Shown: positions 18,286-27,387 of the stretch, one piece after another | Numbering within the stretch: the stretch's first letter is position 1 | How the letters are laid out: every line of letters starts with the position of its first letter | Source: Bernardetiaceae bacterium | Lineage (GTDB): Bacteria > Bacteroidota > Bacteroidia > Cytophagales > Thermoflexibacteraceae | Length of the DNA stretch: 64,000 nucleotides | Assembly: GCA_025057115.1 (NCBI GenBank) | Contig: JANWWZ010000013.1 | Coordinates: forward strand, 23,259-87,258 | Reading direction: 5' to 3' | Notes under the pieces: model-generated | What the model was told of the DNA's origin: nothing | Seen by the model: the letters and a program-made list of their open reading frames with translations, nothing else | The model's database searches: none | Position numbers and translations under genes: made by a program

Positions 18286-20016
18286 ATGAAATGGCTATTA
18301 TTTGGCATTTTGTTCTTGTGGCTATGTATTTCTATCACCACTATAACTGAACGGACATTATGCAAGCCCGAAAATCACGTCTCCCATCAGCAAAGATGGG
18401 TGGACAGCCTGCTCCAAACTATGACCGACGACCAGAAAATTGGTCAGTTATTGATGGTAGCAGCCTATTCAAATCGCGATGAGGCTCATTACAAAGAAAT
18501 AGAGCGGCTCATTACCGACTATCACATCGGTGGGCTTATCTTTTTTCAGGGTGGACCTGCTAGGCAAGCCATTTTGACTAATCGCTATCAGCGCCTTGCT
18601 AAAATTCCTTTGCTCATTTCTATCGATGCGGAATGGGGGTTAGGCATGCGCTTGGATAGCACTATCAGTTTTCCCAGAGCAATGACCTTAGGCGCCATCG
18701 GGAATAATCAACTAATTTATCAAATGGGGGCAGAAATAGCTCGCCAGTGTAAAAGGCTTGGCATCCATGTCAATTTTGCTCCTGTGGCTGATGTAAATGT
18801 AAACCCTGCCAATCCTGTCATTGGGCTTCGCTCTTTTGGAGAAAACAAAGAATTAGTAACAGAAAAAGCTCTTGCCTACATGCAAGGTTTGCAACAGCAT
18901 GGCATTATTGCTACGGCTAAGCATTTTCCTGGTCATGGCGATACAGACACCGACTCTCATTATGCCTTGCCAGTGATCAAGCACACTCGCCAGCGGATAG
19001 AGGAAATCGAGCTATATCCCTTTAGCAAATTAATTCAAAACGGTGTGATGAGCCTCATGGTAGCCCATCTTAACTTGCCCGAATACGACCCAGATCCTAA
19101 AAAACCTGCTACTCTTTCCAGTACTATTGTCTCAAATTTACTGCGCCGCCAAATGGGATTCACAGGGCTTATTTTTACTGATGCCCTAAACATGAAGGGC
19201 GTAGCTGCTAACTATCCTGCTGGAGAGGCAGATTGGTTGGCTCTCAAGGCTGGCAACGATTGCTTGCTGTTTCCTATGGATGTACCCTTGGCGGTAACTA
19301 AAATAAAAGAAGCAATTTCCAAAGGAGAAATTGCAATGGAGCAAATAGAGGAGCGAGTAAAAAGAATTCTAATGGCAAAATATTTTGCAGGATTAAGCCA
19401 CTATCGCCCTATTCCCCTTGAAAACCTTTATCAAGACCTCAATTCCTCACAAGCTAAAGCACTCTGCCTCCAACTCTACGAGCAAGCCATCACTGTTGTG
19501 CGCAATAAGAATAATCTAATTCCTTTTAAAAAAGAGCGGCAACTCTCTTTTGCCTCTGTGGTCATTGGAGAAAAGGCAGGTAACTCCTTCCAACTTACTT
19601 TGGAGAAATATGCGCCTTTTGAGCATTTTCAAGTAAGTAAATCAGCAAATAAGAGGGATTACGAAGGGTTGTTGCCCAAGCTAAGAAACAAGAAAATAGT
19701 AATTGTAGGGCTAATGGAGTTGAGCACCACTAAGGAGGTAAAAGACAACTACGGCATTTCGCAGGCAAGTTTGGATTTTATAACAAAGCTGTCTCAATTC
19801 ACTAAAGTGATACCCGTTGTATTTGGCAATCCATACAGTTTAAAATTTTTTAGCGATGCACCATATTTAGTGTGCGCCTATGAAAATAATTCCGAAGTGC
19901 AAACGGCAGCAGCAAAAGTGCTTTTTGGAGCGGTAAACTCCAACGCAAAGCTACCTGTAAGTGCTTCGCCTACTATAAAAGCGGGAGATGGCTTTCCAGT
20001 GTTGGGCATGCCATAA
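18286..20016 (+). CDS. glycoside hydrolase family 3 beta-N-acetylglucosaminidase-like
   Basis: GH3 enzyme of 576 residues with an N-terminal hydrophobic signal or anchor (1-21). The GH3 N-domain covers about 38-375. The NagZ-type signature KHFPGHGDTDTDSH (212-225) carries the His acid/base loop, and the nucleophile Asp299 lies in GLIFTDALNMKG. A shortened GH3 C-domain occupies 390-576. The NagZ-like loop points to removal of N-acetylglucosamine from muropeptides in the periplasm; many Bacteroidota homologues carry a C-terminal beta-lactamase-like domain, which is absent here. Divergent from susC, with no obvious link to it. Confidence 0.88.
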   Translation: MKWLLFGILFLWLCISITTITERTLCKPENHVSHQQRWVDSLLQTMTDDQKIGQLLMVAAYSNRDEAHYKEIERLITDYHIGGLIFFQGGPARQAILTNRYQRLAKIPLLISIDAEWGLGMRLDSTISFPRAMTLGAIGNNQLIYQMGAEIARQCKRLGIHVNFAPVADVNVNPANPVIGLRSFGENKELVTEKALAYMQGLQQHGIIATAKHFPGHGDTDTDSHYALPVIKHTRQRIEEIELYPFSKLIQNGVMSLMVAHLNLPEYDPDPKKPATLSSTIVSNLLRRQMGFTGLIFTDALNMKGVAANYPAGEADWLALKAGNDCLLFPMDVPLAVTKIKEAISKGEIAMEQIEERVKRILMAKYFAGLSHYRPIPLENLYQDLNSSQAKALCLQLYEQAITVVRNKNNLIPFKKERQLSFASVVIGEKAGNSFQLTLEKYAPFEHFQVSKSANKRDYEGLLPKLRNKKIVIVGLMELSTTKEVKDNYGISQASLDFITKLSQFTKVIPVVFGNPYSLKFFSDAPYLVCAYENNSEVQTAAAKVLFGAVNSNAKLPVSASPTIKAGDGFPVLGMP

Positions 20017-20082
20017 AAAAGTCAAAGCACCAGGCTACAGAATCAGTTCAGCTGTATAAAGTTGTCTTGTGGGAAGGCAAGA

Positions 20083-21105
20083 TTAAGCCCAATTTTTTAC
20101 CGTATCGATAAAACATCGCACATGGTCAGGAGGAGTATCGGGATAGACTCCATGACCTAGATTAGCAATATATCGCTGGGGACCGAATGCTGCTATCATT
20201 TGGCGCGTTTCTTTTCGGATGGTATCAAAATCGGCGTAGAGGGCACAAGGGTCTAGATTGCCTTGCAATGTTTTGGCGTAGTGGGTTTGTCGCCGCGCTG
20301 TTTGTGGGTCTATGGTCCAGTCTAAGCCAATGACTTGACAAGGCAGTTGTGCAAAATCCTCAAGAGCAAAAAAAGCACCTTTGGCAAATAATATCAAGGG
20401 GACTTCGGTAATGGCATCGCAGATTTGAGCAAGGTAAGGCAAGGAAAAAACGCGGTATTGCGTTGGTGAAAGAATGCCTGCCCAAGAGTCGAAGATTTGT
20501 ACTATATCAACCCCCGCTGCAATTTGCATTTTCAAATAAGCAATTGTGCTAGCGGTGATCATTTGTAACAATTGGTGAGCAAGAGCTGGTTGCTGGTAGA
20601 GGACTTGTTTGGCTTTGGAGAAAGTTTTAGAGCCACTGCCTTCGGTCATGTAAGCAAATATGGTAAAGGGGGCTCCAGCAAAACCGATTAAGGGCACTCG
20701 CTGCCGCAATTCGCGTTTTGCAAGCCGAATAGCTTCAGCTACATATGCCAAGTCTGAATCAACATTTGCCAAATGAATTTTTTGCAAATCTTGCTCTGAG
20801 CGAATAGGAGTAGCCAACCAAGGACCTCGTTTTTCAACCATTTCATAAGGCAAGCCCATTGCTTCAGGGATCACTAGGATATCGGAAAAAATAATAGCTG
20901 CATCTACGCCTAACAGTTCTACTGGCTGTAAAGTAACTTCCGCTGCTAGGTGCGGTGTAGTAACTAACTCTTTAAAATCTTTAAGCCTGTCTCTAATGGC
21001 GCGATATTCGGGCAGGATGCGTCCTGCTTGTCGCATTAGCCAAACAGGGGGACGCTTTACTTGTTCGCCGCGAGCAGCTTGCAGTAGCAAATCGTTTTGG
21101 AGCAT
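20083..21105 (-). CDS. hemE: uroporphyrinogen decarboxylase
   Basis: HemE decarboxylates the four acetate side chains of uroporphyrinogen III to give coproporphyrinogen III. The start is taken at 21105 ([14 protein letters not shown], 340 residues), since the longer frame to 21204 overlaps tsaD. The substrate-binding [16 protein letters not shown] (about 19-34) is intact, as are [12 protein letters not shown] with the catalytic Asp and [13 protein letters not shown]. The C-terminal [13 protein letters not shown] has the conserved His. Last gene of the rbfA-to-hemE run, 79 bases after tsaD. Confidence 0.95.
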   Translation of the reverse strand: MLQNDLLLQAARGEQVKRPPVWLMRQAGRILPEYRAIRDRLKDFKELVTTPHLAAEVTLQPVELLGVDAAIIFSDILVIPEAMGLPYEMVEKRGPWLATPIRSEQDLQKIHLANVDSDLAYVAEAIRLAKRELRQRVPLIGFAGAPFTIFAYMTEGSGSKTFSKAKQVLYQQPALAHQLLQMITASTIAYLKMQIAAGVDIVQIFDSWAGILSPTQYRVFSLPYLAQICDAITEVPLILFAKGAFFALEDFAQLPCQVIGLDWTIDPQTARRQTHYAKTLQGNLDPCALYADFDTIRKETRQMIAAFGPQRYIANLGHGVYPDTPPDHVRCFIDTVKNWA

Positions 21106-21184
21106 ACTGTAACGGTAAAGTGCAAAAGTAGCAGCCAAGCAGGATTTTGAGCAATGGAAATTCACCAATGCAGTGCATGGGTTT

Positions 21185-22192
21185 CTAGAATTCCATCCTT
21201 GCAAGTGGAGTTACTTGTGGAGAGGAGAATTCACCAGCCAAATATTTGTAGTAAGCTGTGATGGCAATCATAGCAGCGTTGTCGGTGCAGTATTCAAATT
21301 TTGGAATATATACTTGCCAGCCTTCTTGCTCTCCTAGTTGGCTTAATTGTTTGCGCAACTGACTATTAGCTGCTACGCCTCCTGCTATAGCAATATGGCT
21401 AATTTTCATTTGGCGAGCAGCTTTGCGCAGCTTTTTTAGCAGAATATCCACTAAAGTATATTGAATAGAGGCGCACAAATCAGCTAAGTTTTCAGCAATG
21501 AAGTTGGGGTTTTGCTGCTGTTGTTCTTGCAAGAAGTACAAAAAAGCGGTTTTGATGCCACTAAACGAGTAATTCAATCCTGGGATGGCTACTTCAGGAA
21601 ATGCAAATCGATAGGGATTGCCTTCTTGAGCATACTTGTCAATTAAGGGTCCTCCTGGATAGGGCAAGCCTAACATTTTCGCAGCTTTGTCGAAGGCTTC
21701 TCCTACGGCATCGTCCTGCGTTTGACCAATGATGCGCATTTTTAAATAGTCTTCTACATAGACAATTTGGGTATGTCCGCCGCTGACAGTCAGGCAGAGA
21801 AAAGGAAAAGGAGGTTTAGGGTCTTCAATAAAGTGCGCCAGCACATGAGCTTGCATATGATGCACTTCTATAAGGGGAATTTTTCGGGCTAGCGCTAATC
21901 CTTTGGCAAAAGAGACTCCTACTAGCAACGAGCCTAGCAAGCCTGGACCGCGCGTAAAGGCTATGGCATTAATTTGGTCTATCCTGGTGCCAGCACGTTC
22001 AAGGGCAGTGGCAACTACAGGCACAATATGTTGCTGATGAGCACGCGAGGCGAGTTCAGGCACTACACCGCCGTATTGCACATGCACTTGTTGGTTGGCT
22101 ATCACGTTGCTCAGCAATTTGCCATCTTTCAAAACAGCGGCAGCAGTCTCGTCACAGGAAGATTCTATAGCCAGAATAACAATCGAGCTCAC
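21185..22192 (-). CDS. tsaD: tRNA threonylcarbamoyladenosine transferase subunit
   Basis: TsaD places the threonylcarbamoyl group on A37 of ANN-reading tRNAs, with TsaB and TsaE. I choose the GTG at 22192, which overlaps the gmk stop as GTGA and gives [20 protein letters not shown] (335 residues); an ATG at 22213 would reach further into gmk. Metal-binding histidines are in EVHHMQAH (His112 and His116). [24 protein letters not shown] and [10 protein letters not shown] are ASKHA-fold signatures, and the last metal ligand is the Asp in CTDNAAMIA. Confidence 0.95.
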   Translation of the reverse strand: MSSIVILAIESSCDETAAAVLKDGKLLSNVIANQQVHVQYGGVVPELASRAHQQHIVPVVATALERAGTRIDQINAIAFTRGPGLLGSLLVGVSFAKGLALARKIPLIEVHHMQAHVLAHFIEDPKPPFPFLCLTVSGGHTQIVYVEDYLKMRIIGQTQDDAVGEAFDKAAKMLGLPYPGGPLIDKYAQEGNPYRFAFPEVAIPGLNYSFSGIKTAFLYFLQEQQQQNPNFIAENLADLCASIQYTLVDILLKKLRKAARQMKISHIAIAGGVAANSQLRKQLSQLGEQEGWQVYIPKFEYCTDNAAMIAITAYYKYLAGEFSSPQVTPLARMEF

Positions 22193-22782
22193 TTTAAAAC
22201 CATAGTTTGGCACTTGCTTATAAAATACTCAAACAACTCTTCTGCTTCTTTGAGTGCGGTTGGTAAGGAGTCGTTGACTAGGATAAAGTCAAACTTATCG
22301 GCATATTGCATTTCGCGGCGAGCTTTTTCTAGCCTTTCACGGCGTTTTTCTTCTGACTCGGTGTTTCTTTGAAGGAGTCGTTTTTCTAGTTCTTCGAGGG
22401 AGGGAGCTTTGACAAAAATGGCAAGGGCAAGATCTCTATAGTGTCGTTTAATGTTAAGTCCTCCTACTACGTCCACGTCAAAAATCACGTGTTTGCCATT
22501 TTGCCGAAGCGTTTCTACTTCGCTTTTAAGAGTGCCGTAAAAAACTCCTTTGTAAACCTGTTCATATTCCAGAAATTCGCCGGCGGCAGCGCGGCGTTGA
22601 AATTCTTCTAAGCTAATGAAATAGTAGTCTTTTCCGTCGATTTCGTGGGGTCTTTTAGGTCGGGTGGTAGCCGAAACAGAAAATGCTAGTTTTTCAGGGT
22701 ATTTTGCAAGCAGATGCCGTACAATAGTAGTTTTTCCTGCCCCAGAAGGAGCAGAAAAAATGATCAACTTGCTAACCGTCAT
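22189..22782 (-). CDS. gmk: guanylate kinase
   Basis: Gmk phosphorylates GMP to GDP. The ATG at 22782 gives 197 residues with the P-loop FSAPSGAGKTT (Lys17) near the N-terminus; the longer frame to 22875 overlaps the preceding gene. The GMP-binding region shows SVSATTRPKRPHEIDGKDYYF (split across 33-52) and the lid carries RLLQRNTESEEKRRERL. It starts 10 bases after the anti-sigma-like gene and overlaps tsaD by 4 bases. Confidence 0.94.
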   Translation of the reverse strand: MTVSKLIIFSAPSGAGKTTIVRHLLAKYPEKLAFSVSATTRPKRPHEIDGKDYYFISLEEFQRRAAAGEFLEYEQVYKGVFYGTLKSEVETLRQNGKHVIFDVDVVGGLNIKRHYRDLALAIFVKAPSLEELEKRLLQRNTESEEKRRERLEKARREMQYADKFDFILVNDSLPTALKEAEELFEYFISKCQTMVLK

Positions 22783-22792
22783 AAATGGGCAT

Positions 22793-23050
22793 TTAAGTTT
22801 TAGAAACGGAAAAATAGCTTTGTATTTGTTGCTGAATAGCAAGGAGGAGATCTTGTGGAGGCTGCTGGCGTACAAAGCGCTTTTTGATAAACTCTTTTAT
22901 GGCGTTTTCTTGCTCATACAGCAACCGACAGTTAGGGCAGCTATTGATTTGGGATTGAAAAAATGCTTTCTGGTTTTCATCTGCCTCTCCGTCTAGAACT
23001 AATGGAAGAATTTCCTTAAAGAGAACCTTATTAGAATCTTGGCTGCTCAT
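22793..23050 (-). CDS. small anti-sigma-factor-like protein, incomplete zinc motif
   Basis: Protein of 85 residues directly after an ECF-type sigma gene. It carries the core of an anti-sigma zinc-finger helix pair: LDGEADENQKAFFQSQINSC then CPNC, but the His expected three residues before the first Cys (HxxxCxxC) is Gln here. Position and size suggest it binds the sigma factor encoded 18 bases upstream. It is soluble, with no membrane segment, so any signal would be cytoplasmic. Whether it still binds zinc is unclear. Confidence 0.7.
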   Translation of the reverse strand: MSSQDSNKVLFKEILPLVLDGEADENQKAFFQSQINSCPNCRLLYEQENAIKEFIKKRFVRQQPPQDLLLAIQQQIQSYFSVSKT

Positions 23051-23068
23051 AGGCGCTGAAAGTTAGGT

Positions 23069-23659
23069 TTACGAATTATTTACATAGCCCATTTTGCGGG
23101 CATAGTCGCTTAGCTTTTGTTTTAATAAGGTACGTGCTCGGTGCAATCGCGAACGCACTGTACCAATGGGAATGTCTAGTATTTTAGACATCTCTTCGTA
23201 AGTAAATCCTTCCAAATCACATAAAATAATTACAGTTCGGAAATCTACCGCCAAGGAGTTAATCGCGTTAGTTACCTCATCCCCAATTAAATCTTGCACT
23301 GCCTCAGAACGCAAATCTATGGTAATATCTTCATCTACTTCATCGGAATTATAGGTGCTTTCTATTTCGTGATAGTCTATTTTAGGCGGCTCTTTAGATT
23401 TTTTCCGAAACTCGTTAATGAACGTGTTCTTCATTATCTTAAACAACCATGCCTTGGCATTAGTTCCTTCGGTGAAGGAATTGATAAAACGGAAGGCTTT
23501 TAGGTAAGTATCTTGTACTAAGTCTTTGGCGGCATCTTCATCAAGAGTAAGTTTATAAGCAAAATTGTACATTGCATCGATATGCGGCACAAACTCACGG
23601 TTGAAAAGTTGTAGGTTTTCTTCTTCCGATCGGTGAATAGGAGGCGCGTTGATCATCAC
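23069..23659 (-). CDS. ECF-type RNA polymerase sigma factor
   Basis: Sigma-70 family protein of 196 residues. Region 2 (about 22-92) includes MYNFAYKLTLDEDAAKDLVQ and KAWLFKIMKNTFINEFRK; after an acidic linker (DEVDEDITIDL), region 4 (about 128-185) shows LAVDFRTVIILCDLEGFTYE and IPIGTVRSRLHRARTLLKQ, the helix-turn-helix that reads the -35 element. It is followed by the probable anti-sigma gene. Its place within a housekeeping run (rbfA, gmk, tsaD, hemE) makes it likely to be constitutively transcribed; the regulon is unknown. Confidence 0.92.
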   Translation of the reverse strand: MMINAPPIHRSEEENLQLFNREFVPHIDAMYNFAYKLTLDEDAAKDLVQDTYLKAFRFINSFTEGTNAKAWLFKIMKNTFINEFRKKSKEPPKIDYHEIESTYNSDEVDEDITIDLRSEAVQDLIGDEVTNAINSLAVDFRTVIILCDLEGFTYEEMSKILDIPIGTVRSRLHRARTLLKQKLSDYARKMGYVNNS

Positions 23660-23694
23660 TAAGGCGTTTTTTGCTAATATAAAAAAACTCGTTC

Positions 23695-25116
23695 TTATTG
23701 TATGTCTTTTTTATAGAATAACATCGGATATTGTTTGTCGGGAGCGTACCACTGGCGAAGAATTTGCAATTTTTCAAAAAGTTGAATAGCATCTCTTTCA
23801 GGAGAAGGACAGATGATTAGCTCAGGCATGTCTTTGATAATATTCACGTACACGGCTTGCGTAGTAGTATACTGGTCAAGTTGTTGCAAATGCCGAGCAG
23901 CAAGCAGTAGGTTTAAGTAAGGCGTTGCTAATTTTCTACCGTAGTAGTACTGCCACTGATCACTTAGCACAAGAATTCTCTCTGCGGGTCGAGGCAAGGG
24001 CAACGGTTGGGAAGGTAGCAAGTAACTGTATTGCAAAGAGGGAGGAAAGGCGGATTGTTTGGCAAGCGTTAGCCAGCTTACTGCAGGCAAGCTAATTACA
24101 AGCAAAATAGCAAGCAAGTCAGTAGTCCAATGTTTTCTCAACAGCAAAAAGTAATGAGCAAGGAAAAATGAATAAGGCACAGCAAGGAGCATGAAACTGT
24201 ATCCTGAAAAACCTTGTGAGAATAAACCAGCAGCAATTGCCACTAATAATACCCATAAGAGCATAAGGCGATGCGTAAGCTGTTGAAAATTGACAAAAGC
24301 GCCGCTACTAGCATAAGTTTTAACTACTGCTGAAAAGAATGAAGTAGCTGGCAATGCCATCAACAGCAATACCAAATTGCCACTGAGTACAAAGCGCTCT
24401 GGCAGAAAAAGCGATAGCCAGAAGTTGTAAACAAAATCTTCTAAGGCATCAACGTAATAGTAGTAAGTTAGAGGTAGCAAAGGGACGAATAGCATTCCCA
24501 ATACTATTATGACAAATTCTCTGTAGGAGAAGCTGCGTATTAACGGCAGTGAAACAAACACAAAAAGGATGAAAATAATTGCTGGATAATAAAACAAAGC
24601 AGCTGTTGCTGTATAAGCACCAATAACAAATAAATTTTCGTTAGTAACTTGGTCGCGCAGGTGGAGCAAAGAATTCAGCAGAAGCAGAAGCAAAGTAACG
24701 CTTAGCAGTTGGGGAGAGAGAGTAGCTGTTTCAAAGCTCGTCAAGGCAAAGAGGCAGTAAAAAAGAGCAGGAAGGTAATTTTTTTCATTGTAGAGGTTGT
24801 GTTGTAGGGCAATGTAATTAAAAATAACTGCTTGCAAGGCTACTATTGCCATTCCGATAAGCTGATAAGTCAGCGGCTGGCTGCCGAAAAGCAAATGCAC
24901 CAACCAGAAAAAACCTGCTGAAAGAGGAGGGGTATTGTCCCAAATGTCGGCATACATGGTTTTTCCCTCTGCCATGTGATGACCCACTAAGCCACAGAAC
25001 ACCTCCATGCCAGTAATTGGCAGGTAGTTATAAAACAAAGCTAGTCGGAGTAAGAAAAATATCACTACTACCAGCAATAAACGCAGCGGATCAGTAACGC
25101 GCAGTAAGGCGATCAC
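23695..25116 (-). CDS. polytopic membrane protein, glycosyltransferase-39/DUF6427-like
   Basis: Protein of 473 residues with about ten to twelve hydrophobic segments through residue 355 and a soluble C-terminal tail. The first extracytoplasmic loop has GMEVFCGLVGHHMAEGKTMY followed by DIWDNTPPLSA, resembling the acidic loop of lipid-linked-sugar glycosyltransferases of the GT39/ArnT kind and of a Bacteroidota membrane family around DUF6427. The assignment is by look only. It lies 15 bases after rbfA and 35 bases before the sigma gene and so belongs to that run. Confidence 0.6.
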   Translation of the reverse strand: MIALLRVTDPLRLLLVVVIFFLLRLALFYNYLPITGMEVFCGLVGHHMAEGKTMYADIWDNTPPLSAGFFWLVHLLFGSQPLTYQLIGMAIVALQAVIFNYIALQHNLYNEKNYLPALFYCLFALTSFETATLSPQLLSVTLLLLLLNSLLHLRDQVTNENLFVIGAYTATAALFYYPAIIFILFVFVSLPLIRSFSYREFVIIVLGMLFVPLLPLTYYYYVDALEDFVYNFWLSLFLPERFVLSGNLVLLLMALPATSFFSAVVKTYASSGAFVNFQQLTHRLMLLWVLLVAIAAGLFSQGFSGYSFMLLAVPYSFFLAHYFLLLRKHWTTDLLAILLVISLPAVSWLTLAKQSAFPPSLQYSYLLPSQPLPLPRPAERILVLSDQWQYYYGRKLATPYLNLLLAARHLQQLDQYTTTQAVYVNIIKDMPELIICPSPERDAIQLFEKLQILRQWYAPDKQYPMLFYKKDIQ

Positions 25117-25131
25117 TGGAGTAGATGAGCT

Positions 25132-25518
25132 TTAGTTTTCTTCTTCAAAATTATCTTCAGGAGGGGCAGGTGGAATGTTAAGGCTAGTTAATAGCTTGTT
25201 GATTCGCTCTGCTTCTTGACCAGTATCGTCTATGTAAAAATGAAGTTCGGGAATAATGCGCACTTGATGGCGGATCCGACAAGCAAGCTCTTGGCGAATT
25301 TGCTTAGTATTTTGCCGAATTAATTCCATTTTTTCATTTTTTCCACGGTCTGGCAAAAAGCTTACGTAAACTCTTGCAATACTTAAATCAGCCGTTACCC
25401 GTACAATAGTAACAGTTACCAGGTGGTTACCCGTAAGTTCTTTTAATTCTTTTTGAAAAATATCACTTAGCTCCTTTTGCAATAGACGGGCAACCTTGCG
25501 CTGGCGGGTCGATTCCAT
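25132..25518 (-). CDS. rbfA: 30S ribosome-binding factor A
   Basis: RbfA assists maturation of the 16S rRNA 5' end and cold adaptation. The 128 residues match the family: RQRKVARLLQKELSDIFQKE at the N-terminus, a KH-type core with LVTVTIVRVTADLSIARVYV (about 50-69), and IRHQVRIIPELHFYIDDTG (about 101-119), ending in an acidic tail. First gene of the run toward hemE; a matching promoter lies upstream. Confidence 0.94.
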   Translation of the reverse strand: MESTRQRKVARLLQKELSDIFQKELKELTGNHLVTVTIVRVTADLSIARVYVSFLPDRGKNEKMELIRQNTKQIRQELACRIRHQVRIIPELHFYIDDTGQEAERINKLLTSLNIPPAPPEDNFEEEN

Positions 25519-25540
25519 AAATTTACTTTTAACTTAGTTA

Positions 25541-25572
25541 CAAAAGTACAGCATTTTCATTAACTCAAACAA
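25541..25572 (-). promoter_or_regulatory. promoter of the rbfA-to-hemE run
   Basis: Minus-strand TACTTTTG (25548 to 25541) is an exact -7 match and TTG (25572 to 25570) lies 21 bases upstream. The predicted transcript starts about 15-20 bases before the rbfA ATG. Confidence 0.6.
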
Positions 25573-25576
25573 TAAC

Positions 25577-27151
25577 ATGAGAACAAACCGCTACTTTCGG
25601 CGCATTTTGTTACCAGTCGTGGCAATTATTTGCATTGTATTGCTATGGGCTTTTTTCAACAGCCGAGACCGCACTCCGAAGTACCAGCTAGCCTTGCGGA
25701 TCGATCCGCCAGAGGTGCCCTCCTTGAAGGTAGGTTTTGCTAAGGTAAACATTACACCCCAGCTACTTGACCGCTGGAAAGATGCCAATGGCGATGCGCA
25801 ATTTGACCAAAGCGACGGAGACTCTTGGGAAGATGTAAACAAAAATGGTCGCTTCGACGCAGTCTGGATGGCAGGATTTCAACATAAAAAACCTGCTCAA
25901 GGCATTCATGATTCTCTCTGGGCGCGCTGCGTTGTAATAGACGACGGCAAAACGCGCATTGCCTTGGTTGCCCTAGACCTGATTGGAATAGGGCATGATG
26001 AAGTAGTTACGATTCGCCAACACATTCCTGATGCTGTAGGAATTACTTACGCTATTATCACTTCGACTCATACTCATCACGGTCCAGATGTTATTGGACT
26101 ATGGGGGCAAAATAGATTTTTCAGCGGAGTTGATTTTGACTATGTTCAAACAGTGCGCCAAGCTACTGTAAAAGCTATCCAGATGGCTGCTGAGCGTTTG
26201 CGACCGGCTCTTTTGCAATTGGCTACTGATTCGGTTTATGCTATTTCAATGGTTGCCGACACGCGTTTGCCCCAAGTGCGCGATAAATATTTGCACATCA
26301 TTCGGGCTGTTGATGCACAGGCAGATACCACTTTAGGAACCCTACTGTGTTGGAGTAACCATCCCGAAACTCTTTGGAGTGGTAACTTGCTCATTAGCTC
26401 GGATTTTGCTCATTATTGGCGGCATTACGTGGAAAATGGAATTTACCACAACGACAGCCTCCTTGTCAAAGGGTTAGGTGGCATAGCGATTTTTTTTACA
26501 GGAGCAATCGGTGGATTGATGACTACTCACCCCGAAGTAGCTATTCAAGATCCCTTTACTGGCAAGTTGGTTACTCATGGCTCTCCTGAAAAGATAGAAG
26601 CCCAAGGCAAGCAATTAGCCTTAATTACACTGCGTGCCTTAGACAGCGCTGCTGGTTCAAAAGAAAACTACTTACAAAACGCGGGAATTACCCTCCGAGC
26701 TAAAACCATAGAGTTGCCCTTGTACAATAAGTATTACAAATTAGCAGTAGCCTTAGGGGTAATTGATCGAGGCTACAGCCGTTGGAGTCATTTTCGCACA
26801 GAAGTAGCGTACTTAGAAATAGGAAAAGCTATCAGTTTTTTGTGCGTGCCAGGGGAAATATATCCAGAAATTATAGACGGAGGAATAGAATCTCCTGAAG
26901 GGCAAGATTTTTCACTGGCGCCGCAAGAAATTCCGCCTTTGCGCACCCTGATGAAAGGAAAGCAACGGATTATTTTAGGGCTTGCCAACGATGAAATTGG
27001 TTATATCATTCCTAAAAGTCAGTGGGATGCAGATGCCCCCTACACCTACGGCTATCAGCAAGCACCTTATGGTGAAATAAATTCCACTGGACCAGAAACT
27101 GCTCCGCTATTGCACCGAGCTTTGAAAGAAGTAATTACAGGAGTGAAGTAA
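25577..27151 (+). CDS. neutral/alkaline ceramidase-like secreted hydrolase
   Basis: Protein of 524 residues with an N-terminal signal anchor (about 8-28). The ceramidase N-domain begins at KVGFAKVNITPQ, and the zinc-binding loop is STHTHHGPDVIG (about 164-175). Inserted after the first strand are two EF-hand-like loops, DANGDAQFD (69-77) and DVNKNGRFD (86-94), probably for calcium. The neutral-ceramidase nucleophile motif (GDVSPN) is not found; the equivalent place reads FTGAIGGLMTTH, so the classical serine is missing. Secreted or lipid-facing hydrolase of uncertain substrate. Confidence 0.72.
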   Translation: MRTNRYFRRILLPVVAIICIVLLWAFFNSRDRTPKYQLALRIDPPEVPSLKVGFAKVNITPQLLDRWKDANGDAQFDQSDGDSWEDVNKNGRFDAVWMAGFQHKKPAQGIHDSLWARCVVIDDGKTRIALVALDLIGIGHDEVVTIRQHIPDAVGITYAIITSTHTHHGPDVIGLWGQNRFFSGVDFDYVQTVRQATVKAIQMAAERLRPALLQLATDSVYAISMVADTRLPQVRDKYLHIIRAVDAQADTTLGTLLCWSNHPETLWSGNLLISSDFAHYWRHYVENGIYHNDSLLVKGLGGIAIFFTGAIGGLMTTHPEVAIQDPFTGKLVTHGSPEKIEAQGKQLALITLRALDSAAGSKENYLQNAGITLRAKTIELPLYNKYYKLAVALGVIDRGYSRWSHFRTEVAYLEIGKAISFLCVPGEIYPEIIDGGIESPEGQDFSLAPQEIPPLRTLMKGKQRIILGLANDEIGYIIPKSQWDADAPYTYGYQQAPYGEINSTGPETAPLLHRALKEVITGVK

Positions 27152-27255
27152 AGTTGAATTTACTTTGCATGAGCTGCGAAAAAGAATAGCTGTTGTGTAA
27201 GATTAAATAATTGATTATCAATCAAATAGCCCAACCCAGTTCGCGGGGGAAAAGT

Positions 27256-27286
27256 TTGCAAACAAGCTTTCAATTACTTAATTTTG
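27256..27286 (+). promoter_or_regulatory. promoter of the pyrophosphatase-like gene
   Basis: TTG (27256-27258), 20 bases, then TAATTTTG (27279-27286), an exact consensus. The leader to the ATG at 27388 would be about 97 bases. Confidence 0.65.
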
Positions 27287-27387
27287 CAGTTGTGTTTTTT
27301 GACAAATGGCAATTTGCTTGCCCTTTTGTTATTGATTAGGTAGCTATCAAATAGCTCATTATCAGCGGTTTACGCTTTAACTTAACA

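Noticed and set aside
27152..27175. AAGTAAA/TTTACTT hairpin after the ceramidase-like gene
   Set aside because: Only 7 A/T pairs and no T tract, so weak as a terminator.
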